From contig CM074195.1 of assembly GCA_037179385.1 (NCBI GenBank), forward strand, positions 12,189,887 to 12,253,886: a stretch of DNA of 64,000 bases. The letters are read 5' to 3'. Both the position numbers and the translations under genes were made by a program. The notes below the pieces were generated by a model. It did no database searches. It saw nothing but the letters and a program-made list of their open reading frames with translations, and was not told where the DNA came from. Positions 23,155-34,000 of the stretch are shown here, piece by piece; within the stretch, counting starts at the first letter, position 1, and the number at the start of each line of letters is the position of its first letter. This stretch comes from Holothuria scabra. Taxonomy: Eukaryota > Echinodermata > Holothuroidea > Aspidochirotida > Holothuriidae.

Positions 23155-24525
23155 TGTCGTGACCAAGACAGAAAACCGGGAACTTTTCAATATTTTATTA
23201 AAGCATTTCAAAGGCTCCACGGATTTCTATGCAATTTTAAATTATGAAAATGTGAGTATGACCTCTAATCAGATATGGGAATTGGAGTTAAACTATAATT
23301 TTGATAGTTGGCAAACTGTTTATAAACTCCCTTTTTGTCTTCAGTTGGAGAGCAGGTATAAATGGTTTCAATCTCGGGTGGAGATGGCTTGGTGGTTTGA
23401 GCGTACTGCCTTGCATACTGAAGGTCCCCGGATCAAATCCCGGTGGAATCACTTGGAAATTTTCCGGGGTCTAAAAATTAACTTGTTCAGCATAGCTGTT
23501 CACAGTGATGCTGAGGGGGTTTAAAATTGGTGAATTACAAAATTGGGAATTTGGTTGTCCGTTTCAGGAAGTTGTCCGTTTCAGGAAGTTGTCCGACTCA
23601 GGAAGTTGTCAGCTTGCTCAGTTCAGCTGTTGAGCAGTGGTGCAGAGCAAGTATAACCTCCACCCCCTCCAGCCTTTGGGAAAGTGGCTAAAGACTGGGG
23701 ATACGCTCACGTCCGTCGGATGGGGACGTTAAATGGCGGTCCCGGGAGCAGGATTGGGAGCTATTAGTACACGCCTGCCTCGTTACCTCTGAGCGCTATT
23801 CGAAAAGAGAAGGCGAAGTTCGCCGGTGTTCATCCACACTCACTCTGGCATTGGATCTTCGAAAAGTTAAATGATTAGGGCCTGGACTTCAGGGCATCTT
23901 ATGGGGCCTTGGCCCTCCTTTGCCCTTCAACCTGTTATGTTATGTTATGTTATGTTAATATAGAATTGTTACCAGAATACTAGGAACAAACGGTTTACTA
24001 CATAAAATGCAATATTGCAGCTTCTGATCTATGTACGTTTTGCAGGAGAGAGCCCGAGACTATTATACATCTTTTTTGTAAGTGTGAGAACGTAGTCCCT
24101 CTATGGCAATCTCTCCGTGATTTTATTCTCTCAAATTATGCTAAGGTGCTTTTTCTAAATGACTGAACGATTTTGTTTGGGCTTTATATCGATCACAGTG
24201 AGAAAACTATTAACAAACTCATCATCTGGCTTAAATTCTTTATTTGTAGAAACAAATCTAATTTCACGGGGTTAAAATTTTCTTTGTTTGTGAGAGAAGT
24301 CAGCTTTTACCTTAATGTTGAATACTATATCGCAAAAACCCAGGATAAGTTTAATGATTTTTTCAGTGAGTGGGAAGGGTGGATCGACACTTTTCGATTG
24401 AGTTCCGTTTTAAGTTTGTTTTGATTTCTGTTGACTGTGTTTTGTAAAGGAGCCAACCGGGGGACCATCCCTCGCCCCCTGGATGCTATTTGTTCTTGAA
24501 ACGGGACAAATAAAGAAAAACCGGG
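23155..24525 (+). pseudogene. LINE ORF2 C-terminal end plus 3' tail, split by a SINE
   Basis: Left piece (23155-23375) reads ENRELFNILLKHFKG ... ELELNYNFDSWQTVYKLP and KWFQ. Right piece (23958-24420) resumes with YRIVTRILGTNGLLHKMQ, then a Cys/His cluster (CTFC-x-REPETIIHLFCKCE) typical of the C-terminus of L1/Tx1-like LINE proteins. The two pieces are continuous once the SINE at 23376-23957 is removed. AATAAAG at 24509 ends the element. Two in-frame stops in the right piece make it dead. Confidence 0.78.
23376..23957 (+). mobile_element. tRNA-derived SINE family 1, copy 1 (complete)
   Basis: About 582 bp. The head has polymerase III-type boxes: A box TGGCTTGGTGGTTTGAGCG and B box GGATCAAATCC. 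A long unique body with tandem GTTTCAGGAAGTTGTCC repeats follows, then GCATCTTATGGGGCCTTGGCCC and a (TTATG)n tail. It sits inside the LINE at 23155-24525. A second copy at 25181-37802 is split by other insertions. Confidence 0.85.
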
Positions 24526-24673
24526 AACAACCCTGTCAGGTTTACATATTCAGTTCCGGCACCTTGCTGCCCTTATGTGCATCGAAGACTAGCTTACTTA
24601 GTTTGAGTTTCCGTGGTATTGATTTGACAGTGTGAGGTTGGACGTTCTTTATGATATGGTACAAACGGCGTGC

Positions 24674-24681
24674 TATAAAAG
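24674..24681 (+). promoter_or_regulatory. TATA-like box upstream of the NOC2L-like gene
   Basis: TATAAAAG, in unique sequence between the LINE end and the inferred exon 1. If used, transcription would start near 24705 and give a 5' UTR of about 285 nt. Inferred from position only. Confidence 0.35.
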
Positions 24682-24860
24682 GTGAAAGGAACTGTTACAC
24701 TTTCTATACTATGCAAAACTACTGCATACTCTGTGGGCAAAATAGGCTTCTACTCGCCGGGTTCGCAGACTCACGCACGTGTATTGTGTATTGCGCAAGT
24801 TGACTACGTTAGCTGTTCCGCTGTTTGTACTTATTGACTGACTGATTCTGTCGCTACCAC

Positions 24861-24948
24861 ATGCAGCTTTGGCCCAACAAAACTACACATAAGCACCCTT
24901 GAGAGCTTTGTCGATGTCTTGAGGAGACCGAGAATTGGAATGTTGTGA
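24861..24948 (+). promoter_or_regulatory. Three short upstream ORFs in the inferred 5' UTR
   Basis: ATG at 24861 runs 13 codons to a TGA at 24900-24902, in frame with the main start. ATG-TCT-TGA at 24914-24922 and ATG-TTG-TGA at 24940-24948 are two-codon ORFs. All would precede the start at 24990 and could lower translation if the transcript starts upstream of them. Confidence 0.35.
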
Positions 24949-24989
24949 TTTTGGACTGTGCGAATCACAAACGTCAGAAAATCTCAAAA

Positions 24990-25006
24990 ATGAAATACCC
25001 AAAAAA
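24990..25006 (+). CDS. NOC2L: NOC2L-like exon 1 coding part (inferred)
   Basis: ATG AAA TAC CCA AAA AA followed by a strong donor GTAAGTGG. It ends in phase 2, exactly what exon 2 needs, giving MKYPKKKLEDLS. An in-frame TGA (24900-24902) closes the frame upstream, and this is the first in-frame ATG after it, with A at -3. It is only 17 coding bases, so the match could be chance; a transcript is needed to confirm. Confidence 0.55.
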
Positions 25007-28000
25007 GTAAGTGGTGCCACTTTCGGCATAACGTTAGGCCTAAGCAACAGTGACAAGTAACTTTGTCATTGACATTACTAGCCTAACGTTACTGCTGTGC
25101 TAATTCATATTAATCATATATGCGTTGGAAGTGTTATAAATTAATTTGTACATGCTACACTGCACCCCAAATAATAATGTTGGGTGGAGATAGCTCGGTG
25201 GTTTGAGCGTACTGCCTTGCATGCTTGCATGCCCTGATCAAATCCTGGTGGAACCACTTGGAATTTTCCGGGGTCTAAAAAATTAGCTTGTTCAGCATAG
25301 CTGCTGAGGGGGTTTAAAGAATTGGTGCATTACAAAATCGGAAGGCTATTTGGTTGTCTGTTTCAGGAAGTTGTCCGCTTGCTCGGTTCAACTGTTGAGC
25401 CCGTGGTGCAGAGCAAGTGTAACCTCCACCCCCTCCAGCCTTTGGGAAAGTGGCTAAAGACTGGGGATACACTCACGGTCGGATGGGACGTTAAAGGCCT
25501 ATTTCTCTCACCCCAAACAGTACCAATTCTCCAAACCTTCTTACTTAAGCCCCTCCCACAATTGTCTGAAATTCATCCTCATCCAGATACAATCTCATTT
25601 CATTACTTTAAGGTGAGTATAGAAAAACTCAATTTATATAATCAATTCACTCTCAGTTCCGTTCATGCTGTGTAATCAGTGTTCGATTTATAATTTTTTT
25701 TCTACATGCACTGGTGCATGTAGGTCAAAAAATCTACATGCACAGCAAAATTTCTACATGCACCAAATAATCTGAAAATTTAAAAATAAGCCTACGAGAA
25801 AAATTAGGCCTAGGAAGGGTCTAAAAGCACAATTTGCATTTTTTCTACTTTGAGTAATAACAAATGTGCAGATTTTTTACCCTTTCCTTATGTGGCATGT
25901 TCCACCAGCCTGTTCCATTAGCAGAACTGACACTTGCACCCCGCCAGCAATGTCAATGGGCCTTAAGTGCAGGGCTCGATTTTCATGGTTGTCCGATTGT
26001 CCGGGACAACTACAGTACCGTTCCGTCCGTTTTGACACTCGTAAAAAATCGATAGCCGTCCCAACCGTCCCATACCTGTCTCATCCGTCGCAAACCCGTC
26101 ACAACAAAATTTCCCCCCATGAAATTACTATCAATAGCCCTCCAACTCGTCGCAAAATCCCTTCTTTTGTGCAAGGATTTAGTGCACAATAAACTCGTCC
26201 ACGAGCGGACGGGAATTCGTCGCACGCAACAATAGGATTTTCTTTTAGAAGAGGTTTAGCGAACAATAGCGGTCTCTTTTGTGTTGTGGCTGCTTGTTCC
26301 AAACACGGTATAAATGAGAGCCACACAAAATTGAGCCACAATATAGCCGTCCCCTAGAGGACGGAAAACCGTCCCTGACGAACAATACAAATTTATTGAT
26401 GTCCAAATTAACTAAACAATTTGATGTTCAGTAACTGTAATTGAACTTCGGTGAAATCGATGTCAAATCCGTACGTGCAGAGCAAGTTACACACAATGCG
26501 CCTCTAAAGTTGCATTGGCATTTACTTGAGATAACATCGTATATTCCCTGAGAAATTTTGAACAGTTACCGTATACAGTATATCGTTCGATTTTTGCAAG
26601 TCTTTTGATCGTTACTTTTAACTTATCCATTTTTAAGTAAACGGCGGCGGTACTGCGTTTAAAAATGTTACTGCAGTCATTTGACACTTTGCTACCACTT
26701 TCCATTTCGCTGTCCACGGATCATGTTGTAAGCGGTTGTTGGGCAGTCAATACTGACCGCCCAGAGCCGCGGGTTATTAAGCAAATACGCTCGGAAAACG
26801 TAACAGCTTAAACACTCTAACATCTTTTGGGGTATGTGGCAAAGCAAACAGAGAGGGTCTATATGAAGTTTGAATGAAAGTACTATGTCCTATCGGTTTG
26901 TTTTACTGCATTACTACTATCGTTTTGCTGTACCGATGAATAGTTTAGGAATGAAAAGTTTGCGTAATTAACTGTGAAGAGTAAACGCCTTTTGCAGCGC
27001 AGTCCCGTGAAAAAAAATAACAAGTCGACAATGTAAACCTACTCGGAAATTATTTGACTGCACTGTGTGTTTTGGGGGACTTTGCCGTTATGCAAATGTT
27101 GCGTGAGGTCCACATAGTAAGAAATATTTTTTCATTCAAATGTTTCAAGAAGTGACACCTTGACAATATTAACAGTAAAACTGCGTCCAAATTTTAGGCT
27201 ATGGTACTCGTTTTGACTTATCTTTCAATTGACGCAGAATGAAAGCTAACTATCGTTAAAGTATTGATTAATTTGATGAGGTAACCCTTTGATACTGTCC
27301 TCATCAGGACGTATTGTATACCGCATCTGTTAAGAGATTTTATGAAAGTAGGTGTTAGCCTTTCTGGCACGGGAACCACACACGGTATGCAAAGATCCGG
27401 TCATACGGAGGTTCAGGTTGTCATGTAGCAGATTGTTTGTTACAGTGCCGAAACGTTGGCGTTCAGCGCTAAAATCATGTTGAAATTATTTGCCGATTAA
27501 TATTTTTCTTGCATCCGCCAATGGAGTCACAAGAAGTTTAGTAAAGCAACAACATGTGCTGTACTTTTTCCAAAAATGATACATGCATGCTCCGTGTATA
27601 CATCCCATTCCTACCTCACACGGCCCATTTCCTTTTCAGGTTAACCTACGACCAAACCCAAAAAGGTAAGTCTAGCAAGCGAAAATAGCAATATGAATTT
27701 ACCTCCAGCTTTACCTTTGAAGTAAAAAGTAGCTGGACCTTCAGAATGTCAACATTAGGGGAGTAAAACTAAGGGTAGTAAAACTTAGGCAAGGAAATAA
27801 GGGGAGGGGCATTATTTCTCCGACGCTGCGCAAAACCGAGCTCAAAGAGGGTGGGGTCCAGGGAGGCAAAACCCCGAGAGTCCTTAGGTTTTAGCATATG
27901 AATGGAGGAAAAGTTCTCTCTCTATAGGGTTGTATTTTTTCGGCTGTCCCAACTCCTAACTGAAGTTGGGGCGGGAGTCAACATTTGAGGAAGGCGGGGT

Positions 28001-31000
28001 CACCTCTTTGTGTACCTTCAGTACAGCTTTGAAATTCCTCAGCCACGGTAGAAAAGTACACAGAGCTTAAAGATTACACGATGTAGGTGGTACTGAATTG
28101 AAATTGTTCGTAGGCCGATTTTAAGTTGCAGGGACAGTTTTTTCTCTCGATCCTGTAATGCACCGCCTTGTTCAAGAGCTATAGTTCTTTCCAAAATCCT
28201 AAACAAGAGATATGATTCTCTTAGTCTTACCTTTTGCAAAGATTATATTCCCACACAAGCAGATATGTATAAATATGTATAAATCCAAATTAAATCCATT
28301 GAATCAGTTAAGCCCAATCAATATCGGCGTATGTTATAATCCAAACGAATTTTAATTGCGTACCGTGTTAAGAAAACTCTACATAAGCAACTCCCACAAA
28401 CTGCTAGTTTAATAGCACTGCACAAGTTTTAGTATCGCTCGATTCCATGGTTTCAAAACAAAAAGCAGCCCCATTTCCCACGGTTCAAGAACGTTTAATC
28501 GCGCAACCTTATTTGTAAACATTTCGTTCACTCTGGGTTAGTGACCATATTTTCATTGCTTCGTATTCGCCGCACCCTTTGATGTTGACCGCGTAGACTC
28601 GACGACGCGATGACTGTCTAGAATCTGTCTGGAATCACAGTCACAGAGGCGCGGTGCCGTGACCTGACCAGAGCGTGACCTGTATTTTCTAGGGCATCAA
28701 CCTTAGCCTGACCAAAACTGAACTGTTCCCAGAAAATGGGGAAGGGTTGTGCGACCGAAAGTAAATACCTGCCGAACTTTACACATTTTCGGTCTATCAA
28801 GCCTTTTCTCAGTTTCAGTCTTGCGAACCTTTTCACACTTTTTCGGCCCGTGAACCCTTCCAGATTGCGATCCTTTTCTCATAGTTGGTCATGCGGGCCT
28901 TTCTCATTGTAATTTCCGGTCTCCTTCTCTTGCCGGAACCCTCCCTCCCTTTTGTCCCCCCCCCCCCCTTGGCGGACGTAAACTGTTATTCCTGCCCTTC
29001 TACTGGTTGCGCGAGTGAGAGCATACTTCAAAAGAGAGCACATATTTGACACTCCCTACGCAACGTTATTTCCCACCCCGGCCTTGTAGACCACTGAAGA
29101 CCTAAATTTCCCCACTGCAAATAGATCAAACACACCCTCATCTAAGCTGCAGCGCGGTGCGATCTTTAAAGCCGGCCGTGGTCGTTAGGTGGATTTTTAT
29201 TCATGAATAACTACGTAGTCAATTCCATATTAAATTTGATCTCCCAGATAGTTTTTAACAGATGATTTTCCGTAAATATATTGTCCTTAATCACATGCAT
29301 TGGTTACAGTATACACCGCACCGCAATGAATCGAACTTTCTTGTCTGACTGTCCGATCTCGTGGATTTGTACACGTGTCGTAACGCTTACGAGCTGCAAC
29401 CAATCGGGAAGAAACAGAGTGATGAAGTCACCGGAAAGTCCCCAAACCGAGACCTCTGATTTGCTGAACGTGTTGCCACGACCTAGCACATGACATTTTG
29501 TGCCACGGTCATTGGAGGGGGCAAAGGTGAACCGTGAAGGTGAAAGGTAAGGCTGTGCGAGAACGACAGTCCAAAACATGTTCAGACATGTATTCCTATG
29601 ACGGGCCACGCGCGCTACAGAAATGCCGCTAGTTCTGTGATCAACGGCGACTGCTAGCTAGCTCGCTGTACTGCACTTCAAATCTTGGTCGTAGGGGCTT
29701 TCGTTGGGACTAACCCGTCTTCAGATTAAAGCAGAAGCTTGCGTAACATCTGTTCAGTCAATCTGGCCTGTTGGTATTCATTGGCCAACCAGACCGTTGA
29801 AAAGAAAGCAAATGCATGTTTTGCATCAAATTAGCCAGCTATTTTAGAAACATGCAACTGATCAAGTTTAAGCAAGGGAAATCATAGCTTACGGAACTGG
29901 AGAATGTGTGGGTCAAAGAGCCACGGTGTCGTATGGGACCTAATAAAGTATGCACCAGGCTATTATTTAAAAGTACGCAAAGGTGCGACGGGCCAAGGAA
30001 AGTATCCAAATTTTTATCAGGGATGGCGGATTCGTAAACTCAATACCGCGTAAATCTCTCTTGCTGGTCTTTCTGTAACTGTGGATTTTATTCGGATTAA
30101 CTAGTATTTTGATTCTTTGAACTCAAGGCACATAACGATAGCGGTAAGTTTCTTTATTTTTTTAGAGGACAGAAAATAGGCCAACCCCACCAATTGTCTG
30201 CCCTATATTCACGGACATCCCCCCCCGTGGACTGTGAGTTGTTTGCCCCTGTATACCCGCCTGTCGAAAGAGGTGACTTATGGAAAGGACCGTACACCGT
30301 ATTTAAACTACAGTGGGGCCTATAGGACTATCTCAAAAACCGAACTTGAACTTCAACAGTATTTGAAACCGTCTACCCTCTTAGGATCATTTTTAAAGTT
30401 GGGCAGAATTCTCCGAAGAAATATGTACCTTCCGATTCGGAGTTTACGAGAGACAAAACTAATTAGGACTTCCTATTTAGGCGTACTATATGGCCTAGAC
30501 TAATCAGGACTATTGGAACTTGGAATGTAATTAATTGGTCGGAGTTAAAGGGTGTCGCAATACTATAAGGATGTCGGAACTTGGAATGTCGGAATATAGG
30601 AATGTCGGAAGATATTACTATAAATCCCGGAGCTGCCAACACTTTAAATCACCCATTTTTCATCCTTTCTGGATTCCTCGTTGTTTTATAGACTACTGTA
30701 ACTGTACTACCGGTACTTCTGTGAACCCATGAGGGCTTAGGAAATAGCAGTTACACCCGATCATTTTTCGGAGTATAAATCGGCGCCATCCTTTTGTACC
30801 CTTATTTGACCGGTTAGGAAAAGTCCGCGGTAAACTGTCTGACATTGCCCAGTCAGTGAACTTTGCAATATTTTATGAAAGGCCTGAAATCATCATCATC
30901 ACGATTTTTTCAACTGGGCCTACATAATTTTATGCCGGTTGTGAACGTATTAGCGGCAGTAGGTTACCTGATATTCATTAGCCTGTACCACTGTAGTCCT

Positions 31001-34000
31001 ATTATTCCCAAAAAGGGTAAAAACTACGGGGGAATATGTTCAACGTACATTTCAAACACAAACAATTTTTTTGTATTTCATGACTCCTCTGCTTCGTTGC
31101 TCTTTGATTTTATTTTGCGGAAGGGATGACATTTGGTTAGAAAAGTAGGCGGTACACCGTCTGACATTACCCAGTCGGTACACTTTGCAGTATTTTAGGA
31201 AAGGCCCGAGATTATCATTCATGATTTCAAACGGATTTTTTTAGATCTCATAATTTTATGCCAGGTGTGAATATTTTTCAGTTGGATCTCATGATGGTGT
31301 TTTTATATTTAATTTCTTAGGCATATAAAAGTCGCATTCGCCGGCAATTTAGAAACGGACAGAGAAATAAACAGAGCATCACGCAAAAAGTTTCGTTGTT
31401 AAAACTTGATCATTCTTCCAATAAACCCGTGAGCAAATGCTGGGCAAGTCAGCGGTCGATCCTCCGTTTTTTGCTGATGTTAATTGGCTATGCAGACGTT
31501 TCCGTGATGTTATCCGACCCCTCCCTACCCCCCCCTCGAAAAGCGAGCTGGTCCGCGCAGGAGGTTCATAGAGGCCGTGTTTGTTTTCAGTCGGGGCAGG
31601 GGGAGGTGCAACTACCTGGTTCAGTAGTGGGATATCGGCGTGCTGCCACGCAATGAACTAGAGCCTACGGTATTTTTTCCTTTAAGAAATATGAAACGAC
31701 CGTTATATTTTTAAGTGGGTTTTTCAATGATTTCGGTGAAAACTGACTGAAGACGTGCGAATATTTTTTTGAATTTCCATTACAATTTTGTGGTCAAATT
31801 TTTGATAGCTTTTGATAGCGTGGAAATCATGAACACCCGGGGTAACGCCGCACAATCGAACAGGAGTTAAACGTTTGATAGGTCTGTTACATGTACTACA
31901 GTACCTGTGTCCAGTTCGTAACGATGCGGCGCTGAAAATGTGCAAACGTATGAGAGGTTCGCAGCGCTGAAAATGTGCAAATGTATATGAGAGATAAACC
32001 TCTCAGTTCTTATACATGGACTTCCCCTGAGTAAGTTAACAAAAGAGGGATTATAGGACGGTTTCCCGTCGCAGCCGTCGCAGCAAACAATAGGGGTATT
32101 ATAGGACGGTTTCCCGTCGCAGTATTGATTTTTGGAGGACAGGTTGGACTGTTCCACTTTGCCATTGTTCTCAAACTCGTCGAGAAATCGTTGCCTGTGG
32201 ACGGTTAAATGTCGCACTCGTCCGTCGCAAACTCGTCTGTCAAAACGGACGGAACGGTACTGTAAAATTCAATATGGACAACCAAATGTTGAAAGTTGGT
32301 TGTCCCATGGACAACCATTTTCTCTCACAATGAATTATAGTCAAGCAGCTTGCTTTCATGTGATTAAAGAAATACTGTTGACTGATCAACTGGTTCATCT
32401 TTTCCCATCATATAATTTAGGACTTCAAGTGTTTTTGTCTTGTAAAAATAATTTTTTTATTCCTGAAGACCTATAATACATTTGCGTAATTACTGTTTTG
32501 TACTGCAATTGTGCGCCAAATGTTTCGGACAACCAAATTTCCATTCGGACAACTGAGAATGCTGAAATGGTTGCCCCAAGGACAACCATAACTTTTTCTG
32601 AAAATCGAGGCCTGAAGTGTGTGTTTTTGTCTGCTTTAAGGGCAAAATTTCCTCATTACCTCACTGTGTGAAAGGATTGTAGGAGCCAGGATTAGCCCTT
32701 GAACAGGGCTGTGTGTTACGTTACATGGCCTAAGCTCATTTCACTCCACATCACAGCCCTTGCCCCGCTAACACAGGGAATCCCGTCATTAGACTTTCAC
32801 AACAAAATATGTTCTAAACTGGTAAATATTACACACATCAAACTTATATTAGGCCTACCAGAAAATGATGTGCAAGTGACTTTCAATCGAAAAGTTACCA
32901 ATAAATTGGCTTTCATGGGCAGTCTGAGGTCAAAATGCAGCAAAATGACACTTCGATTCGAGTTAGAAACTCCTTGGTTGGAATGAACCCTCGTACAATA
33001 AGTGTTTCTACATGAACTTGCAAATAGTCAAAAATCATTCCTAGAAATTTGTAACCATTTCACCAAATCGATAACTTCAACAATCGTTCCACCTAATGAA
33101 TGCAAATTTCAAATGAAAAGGTGTTGTTTGTTTGTTTTTAAAGCTTCTAAATGTTTTTGAAATTGTTGAAACTTTGTCAAAGTTTCTCTAAGTGTGAAAA
33201 CTTTTTGAATAAGTGGAAACCCCTGGTATGACCTTTGACCCCAAAGTGGATATCAAGAAGACCACGAGTCCTACTATTCCGCGCACTGGCACCAGGTGAC
33301 ACCCGCTAATACGCCCTGTCTCAAGTTTCACGCGCTGCAATACAATTTGTACGGCAGCGCTTGGAACTCAGTTACGACAGCGCATGGTGTTTCGCGGAAC
33401 TAGCGGAAAACTCAGGGATCCATTCTAACATGTGTAATGAATAGCAACATTTTGCAAACAAAAGTTAAAATATTGGCACAATGGTCCTTTGTATTTTACT
33501 TCCTAATCAGTAATGATAACATTGATTAATGATAGCATTTAATGAAATTAATATCAGCGTTAACTAAATTAGGGCTGTGCATTTTCGGTTAATTCACTAT
33601 CCGTTTAACCGATTTTATTAACCGGCGGTTAACCGTTTAACCGAAAATGACGTAATGTTCACACAACAACAAAAAGTCAACATTTCCAAAGAGCGCCATC
33701 ACTTTTGTACAGGAAAGTGCAAGTCTAAAATGGCGCCGTAAGTCATGTTCGCCCATGTTAGTATGTGGCAAAAAATGTTGGTATTTTGCGCTGAGTTTAT
33801 ATCATCTTTCTACAGTAAAAACCCATCCCGCATTTACTGAAGCTTTCATCAGACCACGTGCACTTCTTAACATTCCACCAACTGTTGTATTCCCACCTGA
33901 CCCTATGTTATATTGTCTGATATTTCACGAAACTCTCCCACACCGCTGTTTTGATGCAGCTTGCTTGCGATGCAGTGTTCAATACATGTACACCGCTCAC

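Larger units (their letters stand above)
26011..32264. mobile_element. Large Tc1/mariner-type element (TA-CAGTACCG ends)
   Basis: About 6.25 kb with a 27-bp perfect inverted repeat, TACAGTACCGTTCCGTCCGT continuing TTTGACA, at 26011-26037 and 32238-32264. The outer TA fits a Tc1/mariner/pogo target. Subterminal repeats of CGTCGCA and GGACGG words occur near both ends (26085-26230, 32060-32230). No transposase ORF; the 26400-31900 interior is non-coding as far as I can see, so it may itself contain older insertions. Confidence 0.75.
25970..32614. mobile_element. MITE with CAGGSCTCGATTTTCA ends, inserted in hAT-like copy 2
   Basis: Ends CAGGGCTCGATTTTCA and, inverted, CAGGCCTCGATTTTCA, with AAGTG at both flanks (25965-25969, 32615-32619). 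Copy 1 of the host element (around 11290) shows the joined sequence CCTTAAGTCTGTG. Its own ~390 bp is rich in GGACAACCA words. The short duplication does not match the usual 8 bp of hAT, so the superfamily is unsettled. Confidence 0.78.

Noticed and set aside
23376..23460. A functional tRNA gene.
   Set aside because: The A- and B-box-like words are present, but there is no complete cloverleaf, and the sequence continues into a SINE body with a (TTATG)n tail.
26487..31000. Possible host gene inside the 6-kb TA element (CpG-containing stretches, several ORFs of 60-100 codons).
   Set aside because: No consistent exon phases, no known domains, and ORFs on both strands overlap.
33730..33742. Alternative exon 1 for the NOC2L-like gene (ATGGCGCC followed by GTAAGTC, also phase 2).
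   Set aside because: It lies inside the hAT at 33570-35507, a dispersed element, so it is less likely than 24990. It cannot be fully excluded if the element supplies a promoter.
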